A stretch of DNA of 9,697 bases, taken from contig CANQLS010000044.1 in NCBI GenBank assembly GCA_947624765.1, positions 1 to 9,697 on the forward strand, given 5' to 3'. This stretch comes from an uncultured Clostridia bacterium (GTDB lineage: Bacteria > Bacillota > Clostridia > TANB77 > UBA1234). The notes under the pieces were generated by a model. The model was not told the origin of the DNA and searched no databases. It was given only the letters and a program-made list of their open reading frames with translations. Numbering within the stretch: the stretch's first letter is position 1; each line of letters opens with the position of its first letter. This document shows, piece by piece, positions 1 through 6,659 of the stretch. The position numbers and the translations under genes were made by a program.

Positions 1-246
1 TACTTGCGGATACAACTCAATTTTTACTATTCCACCGTTCTCCATTTCCATAGTAACTACAGGATTTTGTTCTACATCTTTATACTTTGCTGAATCACTA
101 GGCTCTACCTCATTATTTACATTGTTTTGCTCATTATTAGAATTCATCGCATCATCTCCTGAATTATCTGTGCTATTGTTTTCAAAACATGCTGAAAGTG
201 AAAATACCAATACTAAACAAATTAAAACTAATAATATCTTTTTCAT
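1..246 (-). CDS. Cyclophilin-type peptidyl-prolyl isomerase lipoprotein (N-terminal part, runs off the window)
   Basis: Eighty-two codons are present; the 3' end lies beyond the left edge. The protein starts with a lipoprotein signal: a KK n-region, a hydrophobic stretch at residues 4-16, and a lipobox LSAC with the lipidated Cys at residue 20. An Asn/Asp/Ser-rich flexible linker follows (about residues 22-60). The last visible stretch reads NPVVTMEMENGGIVKIELYP, the usual first beta strands of bacterial cyclophilin-type PPIases. It would be anchored outside the membrane and help fold exported proteins by prolyl isomerisation. A Shine-Dalgarno GAGAGG at 261-256 sits 9 nt before the ATG. It follows divIVA after a terminator, so it is probably a separate transcription unit. 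The catalytic core is outside the window, so the family call rests on the N-terminal strands only. Confidence 0.75.
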   Translation of the reverse strand, partial: MKKILLVLICLVLVFSLSACFENNSTDNSGDDAMNSNNEQNNVNNEVEPSDSAKYKDVEQNPVVTMEMENGGIVKIELYPQV

Positions 247-274
247 CTAATACATCCTCTCTTTAAATTTTATG

Positions 275-308
275 AAAAAAGGCTTGTCATTATTCAGGCA
301 GCCTTTTT
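275..308 (-). terminator. Intrinsic terminator after divIVA
   Basis: Read on the minus strand, AAAAAGGCT (308-300) pairs with AGCCTTTTT (284-276) around a 15-nt loop, and the 3' side ends in a run of six T (280-275). It begins 4 nt after the divIVA stop codon. It should end the sepF-divIVA transcript before the lipoprotein gene. Confidence 0.85.
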
Positions 309-312
309 GTAT

Positions 313-768
313 TTATTCTTCTTTTCTATTAATATCCTTGAGTAATTCCAACTGTGAAACTAATAACGCCTCCATTTTGGCTTTATACACATCGAATTGT
401 TTCTTGGCTTCTCCTAATTCCATTCTTTTAGCTATAACTTCTTGATTAATATCTTCAACAGTTTTTCTAGCATTTATTTCAGCTTCTTTTACGATATTAT
501 CTGCTTGCACTTTTGCATTTTGTTTCACAGAATCAGCAGTACCTTGTGCTACAATCAATGCGTTTTGTAATGTATCTTCTATAGATTTGTAATGTTGTAT
601 ACCTTGATTTAATACTGCAATCTTGTCTTTATACTCAATATTTTCTTTATAAATTTTTTCATAATCTTTTAAAACCGCAGTCATAAATTCGTGTACTTCT
701 TCTGTACTATAACCATTTACTAACTGCTTACTAAAAGTTTTATTTTCAATATCTAAAGGAGTAATCAT
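313..768 (-). CDS. divIVA: DivIVA-family septum/pole placement protein
   Basis: This 151-residue coiled-coil protein binds curved membrane at division sites and poles and recruits partners there. The N-terminus (ITPLDIENKTF, then GY, then EEVHEF and KDYE) is the conserved DivIVA membrane-binding domain at about residues 1-40. The rest is charged, heptad-like coiled coil, with a C-terminal LLVSQLELLKD much like B. subtilis DivIVA. An ATG five codons upstream (783) would give MEEIS before the family start, but those codons are themselves the Shine-Dalgarno GGAGGAG (781-775), which lies 6 nt before the ATG at 768; 768 is therefore chosen. The gene follows sepF after 18 nt and is followed by a terminator, so the two form one transcript. 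Where B. subtilis has Phe17-Arg18, this protein reads QLVN with one extra residue. Confidence 0.93.
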   Translation of the reverse strand: MITPLDIENKTFSKQLVNGYSTEEVHEFMTAVLKDYEKIYKENIEYKDKIAVLNQGIQHYKSIEDTLQNALIVAQGTADSVKQNAKVQADNIVKEAEINARKTVEDINQEVIAKRMELGEAKKQFDVYKAKMEALLVSQLELLKDINRKEE

Positions 769-774
769 GCTAAT

Positions 775-781
775 CTCCTCC
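775..781 (-). promoter_or_regulatory. divIVA ribosome binding site (decides the start)
   Basis: GGAGGAG on the minus strand lies 6 nt before the ATG at 768. It overlaps the alternative upstream ATG at 783, which makes that codon an unlikely start. Confidence 0.85.
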
Positions 782-786
782 ATTCT

Positions 787-1239
787 CTATTTAATCCAAG
801 ATACTGATAATTTATTCTTAATATCCTCTTTTACAACATCGTTTGTAATTTCATAATTAAACGGTGCTACTAGGAATATAGAGTTAGAGATTTTTTGAAT
901 GTTTCCGTCTAAAGCATAAACAGCACCACTAATAAAATCAATAATTCTTCTAGCAACATCTTTATTAACATATTCTAAATTAAGAATTATAGATTTTTTC
1001 TCTTTTAAATGTTCACAAATCTCTTCAGATTGTTCAAAAGTATTTGGTTGAGAAATAATCACTTTTACTTGTGGAACGCCAGGCATACCTACTACTTTTG
1101 ATTTTTTATTGGTAGCTGGTGCAGTATATTCTTTCTCCTCTGGAACATAGGCATTATCCCCGTCAAAATCTTCATCATAATCATCTTCACTTTCTACACC
1201 TAATAAATTCCAGATTTTGTTTACAAACTTATTACCCAT
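787..1239 (-). CDS. sepF: SepF, cell division protein (FtsZ membrane anchor)
   Basis: The 150-residue product has the usual SepF length and layout. It opens with a short amphipathic N-terminal helix (MGNKFVNKIWNLLGVE) that would bind the membrane. An acidic linker rich in Asp/Glu/Tyr follows (about residues 16-37), then the C-terminal SepF (DUF552) fold from about residue 50. That fold carries KVVGMPGVPQVKVIISQP and LNLEYVNKDVARRIIDF-type segments and ends in a GNIQKISNSIFLVAP strand. SepF polymerises into arcs that tether FtsZ to the membrane and help build the septum. A GTG at 1257 would add six residues (VGRFRR), but those codons contain the Shine-Dalgarno GGGGAGG, and the family begins MGxF or similar, so the ATG at 1239 is preferred. 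It has its own sigma-A promoter upstream and is probably co-transcribed with divIVA. Confidence 0.95.
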   Translation of the reverse strand: MGNKFVNKIWNLLGVESEDDYDEDFDGDNAYVPEEKEYTAPATNKKSKVVGMPGVPQVKVIISQPNTFEQSEEICEHLKEKKSIILNLEYVNKDVARRIIDFISGAVYALDGNIQKISNSIFLVAPFNYEITNDVVKEDIKNKLSVSWIK

Positions 1240-1248
1240 TCTACGAAA

Positions 1249-1255
1249 CCTCCCC
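1249..1255 (-). promoter_or_regulatory. sepF ribosome binding site (decides the start)
   Basis: GGGGAGG on the minus strand lies 9 nt before the ATG at 1239. It falls within the codons of the longer GTG-initiated frame, which argues against that start. Confidence 0.8.
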
Positions 1256-1284
1256 ACACAACTTTTTGTCTTTAGTATACTTCT

Positions 1285-1312
1285 ATTTTATAGCTTTTTC
1301 TTTTAATGTCAA
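1285..1312 (-). promoter_or_regulatory. Sigma-A promoter of sepF-divIVA
   Basis: On the minus strand a perfect -35 TTGACA (1312-1307) is followed after 16 bp by a -10 TAAAAT (1290-1285). Transcription would start near 1278, giving a leader of about 39 nt before the sepF ATG. An A-tract array lies just upstream. Confidence 0.85.
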
Positions 1313-1328
1313 CAAATTCCAGCCTTGT

Positions 1329-1367
1329 AATATTTTTTTAATATTTTTGTAACATTTTTGTAATATT
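1329..1367. repeat. 11-bp phased A/T-tract array upstream of the sepF promoter
   Basis: On the plus strand three consecutive 11-mers (AATATTTTTTT, AATATTTTTGT, AACATTTTTGT) at 1329-1361 are followed by a partial fourth, AATATT. Each contains a T5 or longer run, so A-tracts recur once per helical turn and end about 50 bp upstream of the predicted sepF transcription start. The last bases overlap the stop codon of the HlyD-like gene. The array may act as curved DNA or an UP-like element. No GC-rich terminator stem is visible in this gap, so read-through from upstream is possible. Confidence 0.6.
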
Positions 1368-2631
1368 ATTCTACCAAAATTTCACTATACAATTTAATTG
1401 TCTGCCTATTGCTAATATCTTCCTCACTAAAACCTAATTCTAACAATTCTTGATTTGTATAATTCTCTATAATTGAAAAATTATTAGCTTGCCTTATAAT
1501 TTTAACCCAAGCAGTTTCTGTATAATTAGATTTCTGTGTTGTAACAGTAGGAATATTCTCAATAATTGCTCCAGTTTCTTTATTTTGCACAGAAGTATAT
1601 TTAATAGCACTATTAGGAACTTTAAGCCCAGTATCTCTCCACCAAACAACATCTAAACTTACTTTTCTATATTTCACAAGTTCTTCAATGTTTGAAGTGA
1701 TTTTTACTATAATTAATCTCGTATTTTTTTCTTCAGAAATATAATCTATAGTTCCTGTTACCAATTCATCTTCTGTATGGTCAAATCTCAAAGATATTTT
1801 ATCATTTAAATTTACTTTTTTTCCTTCATCAGATTGCAATGGAATTGCTATATAACAAAAGAAATTATCAATTACTTTTACTTTAGAAGTATCAATTGGA
1901 ATAACTTGTCCAACATTCATTTTTATTTTATCTAATTCTTTTAATGAAAGAGAAGATAAACTATTCGGTGTTAATATACTCTCATATCCATCAACTCGAT
2001 AAGATACTAACCCTGCTTTCGGTGATTTTAAAACTTGCTTTGCCTGATTTAATTGTGATTCGTATTCTAATCTTTCGTCAATCAATGACTTTAACTTCGA
2101 ACCTGCAGGACTCAATTCACCAACAATTTTAGCTTTTTTCTGAATATTTTCATTCATGTTTGTTTTATGTTCAAAAACAGAATATACATCTTTTTTGTTT
2201 TTAATAGCATCATATAATTGATTCTTAATTTCAGTTTCCAACGTTTTAACATCTCGAGGTGCTACACTTGGTTGATTATCCATAGCTTCTTGTATCTTCG
2301 TATCTAATTCAGCAATTTTTTTAACTAAGTTCTCTTCAGTTGAAGAAACATATGTTAAAATTGTTCCATTCTTAGCTACACGATATCCATCAGAAATAGT
2401 AGTATTAACTATACCGCTATATTTACTAGTATCAACAATTTCTTCATCACGAATAATATATCCTACCACTTCTTCATATTTTATCAATTCACCATTTCGC
2501 ACAATAGTAGTTGTTGTTGGTTTTTGCATTAGTTGAATAATCTTTACCAAGAAAAAAATAGCTAAAATAATAATAATCGATAAAATTACTAAAACAATAT
2601 TTTGTTTACGTTGTATCGCTTTCTTTGCCAT
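1366..2631 (-). CDS. HlyD-like membrane-anchored adaptor protein
   Basis: The 421-residue protein has a positively charged N-terminus (KK, RK), one membrane helix at about residues 12-29, and then an extracellular part. The first extracellular portion (about 40-100) is beta-rich, with a lipoyl/barrel-like DGYRVAKNGTILTYVSS segment. A charged helical stretch from about 98 to 200 is likely coiled coil, and a beta-barrel-like C-terminal half includes NLNDKISLRFDHTEDELVTGTIDYIS. This is the general plan of HlyD/membrane-fusion adaptor proteins. A HlyD-like gene beside sepF is, to my recollection, common in Clostridia, which suggests an envelope or division-linked role rather than classical toxin export. 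No ABC transporter or permease partner is in the window. The start is supported by the Shine-Dalgarno GGAGGA just upstream of 2631. The gene follows miaA after 18 nt and probably ends the mutL-miaA transcript. Substrate and partner are unknown. Confidence 0.75.
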   Translation of the reverse strand: MAKKAIQRKQNIVLVILSIIIILAIFFLVKIIQLMQKPTTTTIVRNGELIKYEEVVGYIIRDEEIVDTSKYSGIVNTTISDGYRVAKNGTILTYVSSTEENLVKKIAELDTKIQEAMDNQPSVAPRDVKTLETEIKNQLYDAIKNKKDVYSVFEHKTNMNENIQKKAKIVGELSPAGSKLKSLIDERLEYESQLNQAKQVLKSPKAGLVSYRVDGYESILTPNSLSSLSLKELDKIKMNVGQVIPIDTSKVKVIDNFFCYIAIPLQSDEGKKVNLNDKISLRFDHTEDELVTGTIDYISEEKNTRLIIVKITSNIEELVKYRKVSLDVVWWRDTGLKVPNSAIKYTSVQNKETGAIIENIPTVTTQKSNYTETAWVKIIRQANNFSIIENYTNQELLELGFSEEDISNRQTIKLYSEILVE

Positions 2632-2649
2632 TTTTCCTCCTCATTAGTA

Positions 2650-3552
2650 TCATTTAAAATCTTTTAAAATTTGACTTTCAATTTCATTTATTGGAAACCA
2701 TTGAATTCTAGCATCTCTTTTAAACCACGTAATCTGCCTTTTTGCATATCGCCTTGTTTCCATTTTTAATTTTTCAATCATCTCATCTTTAGTTACATTT
2801 CCATCTAAATATGAAATTACTTCTTTATACCCCAAACCTTGCAAAGCAGTTTGAGAAAAATTATATTTCTCTTTAAGTTGTTTCACCTCATCAATAAGAC
2901 CAGCATTAATCATATTGTCTACTCTTTGATTAATTCTTTCATACAAAATTTGTCTATCCCATAGAATGCCATACATTTTATAATCAAACGGTACTTCCTT
3001 AATTGACTCTTTATCCCATGTTGTTTTATTTTTTCCAGTTAAATAATAAATTTCTAAAGCACGAATTGCTCGCCTTATGTTATTTTTATCAATCACCTTT
3101 GCCGCTTCAGCATCAACCTTTTGAAGTTCATCAAAAATTACTTCTGCTCCTTGTTCTCTTGCCTTCTCTTCCATTCTATTTCTAAAAGTTTCATCATTTC
3201 CGATTTCTAAAAATTCAATACCATTTACCAATGTACTTACATAAAGTCCTGTACCGCCTACAACAATAGGAACTTTTCCTTTTTGCAATATTTTATAAAT
3301 TGTTTCAACTGCCATTTTTTGATACATTGCTACATTAAAAGTTTCATCAGGATTTATAATGTCTATCATATAATGTGGTATACCCTCTTTTTCTTCTTCT
3401 GTTAGTTTAGCAGTTCCAATATTCATCTCTTTATAAATCTGCATTGAATCTGCCGAAATAATTTCACCGTCTATTTTTTTTGCTAATCCAATAGAAACAT
3501 CAGATTTACCCGATGCAGTTGGACCCACAATGACAATTACTTTCGGTTTCAT
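2650..3552 (-). CDS. miaA: tRNA dimethylallyltransferase MiaA
   Basis: MiaA transfers a dimethylallyl group from DMAPP to N6 of A37 in tRNAs reading codons that begin with U, the first step toward ms2i6A. The 300 residues match the family length. Visible motifs are the P-loop GPTASGKS at residues 10-17, SADSMQIY with the catalytic Asp35, GTAK at 46-49, PHYMID, and VGGTGLY at 98-104 with Thr101 in the usual catalytic position. The C-terminal RRYAKRQITWFKRD lies at 267-280. A perfect Shine-Dalgarno AGGAGGT (3564-3558) sits 5 nt before the ATG, inside the last mutL codons; the mutL stop is only 3 nt away, which suggests translational coupling. mutS-mutL-miaA is a common Bacillota order. The hfq gene often found next is absent; a HlyD-like gene follows instead. 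The gene ends with TGA. Confidence 0.97.
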   Translation of the reverse strand: MKPKVIVIVGPTASGKSDVSIGLAKKIDGEIISADSMQIYKEMNIGTAKLTEEEKEGIPHYMIDIINPDETFNVAMYQKMAVETIYKILQKGKVPIVVGGTGLYVSTLVNGIEFLEIGNDETFRNRMEEKAREQGAEVIFDELQKVDAEAAKVIDKNNIRRAIRALEIYYLTGKNKTTWDKESIKEVPFDYKMYGILWDRQILYERINQRVDNMINAGLIDEVKQLKEKYNFSQTALQGLGYKEVISYLDGNVTKDEMIEKLKMETRRYAKRQITWFKRDARIQWFPINEIESQILKDFK

Positions 3553-3555
3553 AAA

Positions 3556-5472
3556 TTACCTCCTGCCAAATTTTTTCTCTATTTCTTGTTTTGTAATACG
3601 TATTGCTGTAGGTCTACCATGAGGACAAGTAAACGGATTTTCTAATACTAATAATTGATCTAGCAATCCTCTAATTTCTCTTTCTTCCAAAGACATATTT
3701 GCTTTAATTGCAGCTTTACAAGCAACAGTTGCAATAAACTTTTCTTCTAAATCTTGTTTAGTAGTTCTATTAGTAATATCAAAACCATCTAATATATCCA
3801 AAAATAATGATTTTGTATCCATTTCAAAACAAATAGTTGGAACTCCTGTGATTTTAATTGTGTTTTCTCCAAACTCTTCTAATGAAAAACCTGCTTGCTT
3901 AAATAAATCCATATGTGACTTTACTAAATGCATATCACGTTTAGATAATTCCATAATATCTGGCAATAAAAGCATTTGTATTTCTTTTCCACCATTTTTA
4001 TAAAAATTTTCTTTTACCTTTTCATATAACACTCTCTCATGTGCAGCATGTTGATCTAAAATATAAACATCATCTTCTAGTTCTAACAAGATATATGTAG
4101 AAAATGCTACACCTAAAATTTTATATTCTGGAATATTAGCCTTTTCTTCAATAATAGCAATATTTTCGAAAATTGGAGAATGTTTTTTTCCTTTCTCTTC
4201 TACTAGTTCTTCTTTTTCTGGCTCTTCTTTCTCTACTTCCGCTTGTGGTATTTCTTCATTTGGGAATAGTTCGTCTACTAACTTTGAATCGTTTTTCGTA
4301 TCTGAAACATACTCAACATTTTTTTCTTCTACTTTTGGTGTGAAATTAACAGTAATAAGATTTTCTTTTCTTTCCAAAGGTTTAGTATTTCTAAAAGCAT
4401 CAAATAACCCTTTAGAAGTTTGCTTAGGTTCAACTATTGTTTCTTCTTCACTATCATCATCTTCTTCAGCATCTCTCGTAATATCTTGTTTTAGCAATGC
4501 ATCTCTTAAAGCATAATTAACTGCTCTAAATATTTTTCCTTCATCAGAAAAACGAACCTCCAATTTAGCAGGGTGCACATTTACATCTACTAATTCAGGG
4601 TTTAATATTACATTCAAAATGCAAAAGCCATATTTTCCATGCGGAATTAAAGTTCTATATGCTTCTTCAGTAGCAGCAGATAAAATTTTATCTTTTATGT
4701 ATCTTCCATTTACATAGAACAATTGATTACTTCTGTTTGACCTTGCAATTTCTGGTTTTCCAGCAACGCCTACAACATGAATTCCCTCTAACTCACCATC
4801 TACTGATAATAAATTTTGAGCAATATCTTTTCCATAAATATGATACACAACTGCAGATATATCACCATTGCCATTAGTTCTTAAAACTTCTTTTTTATTA
4901 TTTGTCATGCGAAAAGAAATATTTGGATTAATAAGAGCAATATGTGAAACAACATCCTCAACATATCCACCCTCAGTGAAATCTTTTTTCAAAAATTTAT
5001 AACGAACAGGAGTATTAAAAAATAATTCTTGAATAGTAATCGTAGTGCCAACTGGTGCTCCACATTCTTCTAGCAAAATAGTTTTTCCACCTTCAATCAC
5101 AATTCTAGTACCTGTATCATTATCTTTTGTTCTAGTAATCATTTCTACTTTTGCAATGGAAGCAATACTTGCCAAAGCTTCACCTCTAAAGCCCATTGTA
5201 GAAACTTTCACTAAATCTGCAGCATTTCTAATTTTACTTGTTGCATGTCTTTCAAATGCAATCTCAACATCATCAGGAGCAATTCCCTTTCCATTATCAG
5301 AAATTCTTATATAAGTAATACCCCCATTTTCAATATCAATTGAAATAGAAGTAGCACCTGCGTCCATTGCATTTTCAACTAATTCTTTTACAACATTTGC
5401 TGGTCTTTCAATTACTTCACCAGCTGCAATTTTATTAATAGTCAAATCATCTAAAAGAACAATACTTCCCAT
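3556..5472 (-). CDS. mutL: DNA mismatch repair endonuclease MutL
   Basis: MutL is the matchmaker ATPase and, in this type, the strand-nicking endonuclease of mismatch repair, acting with MutS and the beta clamp. The 638 residues show the GHKL ATPase at about 1-330: AAGEVIERP, KELVENAMDAGA with Glu30 and Asn34, DNGKGI with Asp59, ATSKI, and TMGFRGEALASI. An acidic linker spans about 333-440. The C-terminal metal-binding nuclease carries DQHAAHERVLYE (473-484), ACKAAIK (584-590) and CPHGRP (616-621). QMLLLP at 499-504 fits the beta-clamp-binding motif. These endonuclease motifs are absent from E. coli-type MutL, which relies on MutH. The start has a Shine-Dalgarno AAAGGAG, 6 nt before ATG 5472. 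Only one base separates this ATG from the stop of the DUF692-like gene upstream, so translation is probably coupled. Confidence 0.98.
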   Translation of the reverse strand: MGSIVLLDDLTINKIAAGEVIERPANVVKELVENAMDAGATSISIDIENGGITYIRISDNGKGIAPDDVEIAFERHATSKIRNAADLVKVSTMGFRGEALASIASIAKVEMITRTKDNDTGTRIVIEGGKTILLEECGAPVGTTITIQELFFNTPVRYKFLKKDFTEGGYVEDVVSHIALINPNISFRMTNNKKEVLRTNGNGDISAVVYHIYGKDIAQNLLSVDGELEGIHVVGVAGKPEIARSNRSNQLFYVNGRYIKDKILSAATEEAYRTLIPHGKYGFCILNVILNPELVDVNVHPAKLEVRFSDEGKIFRAVNYALRDALLKQDITRDAEEDDDSEEETIVEPKQTSKGLFDAFRNTKPLERKENLITVNFTPKVEEKNVEYVSDTKNDSKLVDELFPNEEIPQAEVEKEEPEKEELVEEKGKKHSPIFENIAIIEEKANIPEYKILGVAFSTYILLELEDDVYILDQHAAHERVLYEKVKENFYKNGGKEIQMLLLPDIMELSKRDMHLVKSHMDLFKQAGFSLEEFGENTIKITGVPTICFEMDTKSLFLDILDGFDITNRTTKQDLEEKFIATVACKAAIKANMSLEEREIRGLLDQLLVLENPFTCPHGRPTAIRITKQEIEKKFGRR

Positions 5473-5473
5473 G

Positions 5474-6304
5474 TTATTCTCCTTTGTTTATGATATTTTT
5501 AATTCTTATCAATTGCTCATATACTTCTTCTAATGCTATGGGATTAACTTGATTAAAAGAAACGATTGGATAAGAAGAAGTTCCTTCTTTATCGATAAAC
5601 GGACCATATTCAAGCGTAACGGTCTGTATAGTTGGATAATTTTGTATTGCTTGCTCTAAAAATAAATAGTCCTCTTCATTCATCGCTTTATGTGGTGCTC
5701 TCAATCTTCCTTGTGGTGTTTCAATGCAACCTGATAAATGAATTTCCATTAAATGATTCATCGGTAATCGACGCACATATTCTTCAAAAGGAATATGCAA
5801 AGCATCAGCCGCAACACGAGCATGTCCAATATCAAATAGAAATCCACTTTTGGATTTTTCAACAGCTTCTGTAATAAAATCCGGATTTGATAGAAAATGT
5901 TTCTGTGTGCTATCATAAGAGGCAGGTACATTTTCTAAAATAACTTCCATTCCAAATATTTCTTTTAACTTTGAAACATTTTCAACAATTCTAGTTAATG
6001 CATTTTCTGGCGTTTCCGTTTCTCCCTCATCACGATTAATGTGAACGGAAATATATGGTGTATGACCTATTTTATAATATTCTTTTTGCAATTCAATATC
6101 TTTTTCATTCCAAAAATGAATACTTGCAATATCAGAGCCTCCGCCAACGAGTCCATGAAATAAAAGATCACGTTGTGTTACACACCAAGCAAGAGGAGAT
6201 AAATCACTACTTAAACTATATAATTTGAAATAATCAATAAAATCAATTTTTCCTTGCTCCCACAATTCTCGCGATTCTCTTAAATAATTCACCGCTAATT
6301 TCAT
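5474..6304 (-). CDS. DUF692/MNIO-like TIM-barrel protein between mutS and mutL
   Basis: The 276-residue product resembles the DUF692 (MbnB/TglH/ChrH, multinuclear non-heme iron oxidase) TIM-barrel family. Residues that could bind metals sit at the ends of predicted strands: His50 (LFHGL), His88 (SVHI), Glu124-Asn125 (LENVP), Asp158 and His161 (FDIGHARVA), Glu187 and His189 (EIHLSG), His205 (APHK) and Glu232 (LEYG). Known relatives modify cysteine or other residues in ribosomal peptides, usually beside a precursor and a partner protein; neither is visible here, so the substrate is unknown. The longer frame to ATG 6358 adds 18 residues encoded by the neighbouring repeat. ATG 6304 has a Shine-Dalgarno GGAAGGAG 11 nt upstream and gives MKLAVNY, which fits relatives I recall. 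The stop is 1 nt before the mutL ATG. An N-terminal YSLSSDLSPLA also recalls UV-damage endonuclease, a less likely assignment. Confidence 0.72.
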   Translation of the reverse strand: MKLAVNYLRESRELWEQGKIDFIDYFKLYSLSSDLSPLAWCVTQRDLLFHGLVGGGSDIASIHFWNEKDIELQKEYYKIGHTPYISVHINRDEGETETPENALTRIVENVSKLKEIFGMEVILENVPASYDSTQKHFLSNPDFITEAVEKSKSGFLFDIGHARVAADALHIPFEEYVRRLPMNHLMEIHLSGCIETPQGRLRAPHKAMNEEDYLFLEQAIQNYPTIQTVTLEYGPFIDKEGTSSYPIVSFNQVNPIALEEVYEQLIRIKNIINKGE

Positions 6305-6315
6305 ATTTCGTTTCA

Positions 6316-6323
6316 CTCCTTCC
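6316..6323 (-). promoter_or_regulatory. Ribosome binding site of the DUF692-like gene (decides the start)
   Basis: GGAAGGAG on the minus strand lies 11 nt before ATG 6304, slightly long but usable. It sits just outside the repeat, whose homology ends at 6325. The alternative ATG at 6358 lies inside the repeat and has only GA-rich GTGAATGA before it. Confidence 0.6.
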
Positions 6324-6383
6324 GCATTCAACACAGCAAGATGCCGATTTTCATTCATTCACATTAAAATCTATCTCTCGCCA

Positions 6384-6510
6384 GTGAATGAAGCAAAATT
6401 GGTATATCGCAAGGCGAATGAATGAATAAGGAGCGGAGGCGTGCTTATATGCACGTTGAGCACCGTTTCATTCATTCAACATAGCGAGATGCCGATTTTC
6501 ATTCATTCAC
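6384..6510 (+). other. 127-nt long-hairpin element, copy 1
   Basis: Three nested stems can form. The basal stem pairs GTGAATGAA (6384-6392) with TTCATTCAC (6502-6510). The middle stem pairs 6395-6410 with 6484-6499: 13 Watson-Crick pairs, two T-G pairs and one A-G mismatch. The upper stem pairs GAATGAATGAA (6416-6426) with TTCATTCATTC (6467-6477). An apical CGTGC/GCACG hairpin (6440-6455) has a TTATAT loop. In plus-strand RNA the two non-canonical pairs are U-G wobbles; in minus-strand RNA they become A-C mismatches. The element is thus better suited to fold as plus-strand RNA, opposite to the operon. Confidence 0.75.
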
Positions 6511-6532
6511 ACTTAAAGTCCATCTCTCGCCA

Positions 6533-6659
6533 GTGAATGAAGCAAAATTGGTATATCGCAAGGCGAATGAATGAATAAGGAGCGGAGGCGTGCTTATATG
6601 CACGTTGAGCACCGTTTCATTCATTCAACACAGCGAGATGCCGATTTTCATTCATTCAC
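6533..6659 (+). other. 127-nt long-hairpin element, copy 2
   Basis: This is the same fold as copy 1, with the basal stem 6533-6541 paired with 6651-6659 and all stem sequences conserved. It ends 1 nt before the mutS stop codon. Differences from copy 1 fall in a junction loop (CACAG versus CATAG) and in the linker before the hairpin. An unpaired 3' half of the same element lies at 6325-6359, next to the DUF692-like gene. Confidence 0.75.

Noticed and set aside
769..783. Longer divIVA start at ATG 783
   Set aside because: The codons overlap GGAGGAG, the binding site for ATG 768, where the conserved DivIVA N-terminus begins.
1240..1257. Longer sepF start at GTG 1257
   Set aside because: Its first codons are the Shine-Dalgarno sequence for ATG 1239, and SepF proteins begin at the MGxxF-type helix.
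5045..5314. Plus-strand open frame of 89 codons inside mutL
   Set aside because: It is antisense to a highly conserved ATPase domain, with no family resemblance; the same holds for the other plus-strand frames inside genes.
5474..6304. UV-damage endonuclease (UvsE)
   Set aside because: Only the short N-terminal YSLSSDLSPLA segment resembles it; the FDIGHARVA, EIHLSG and APHK segments fit DUF692 better.
6368..6396. Possible promoter for the DUF692-like gene inside the repeat (TTGCTT, 17 bp, TAGATT)
   Set aside because: Both boxes are weak matches and the -10 is not kept in the second repeat unit; read-through from mutS is as likely.
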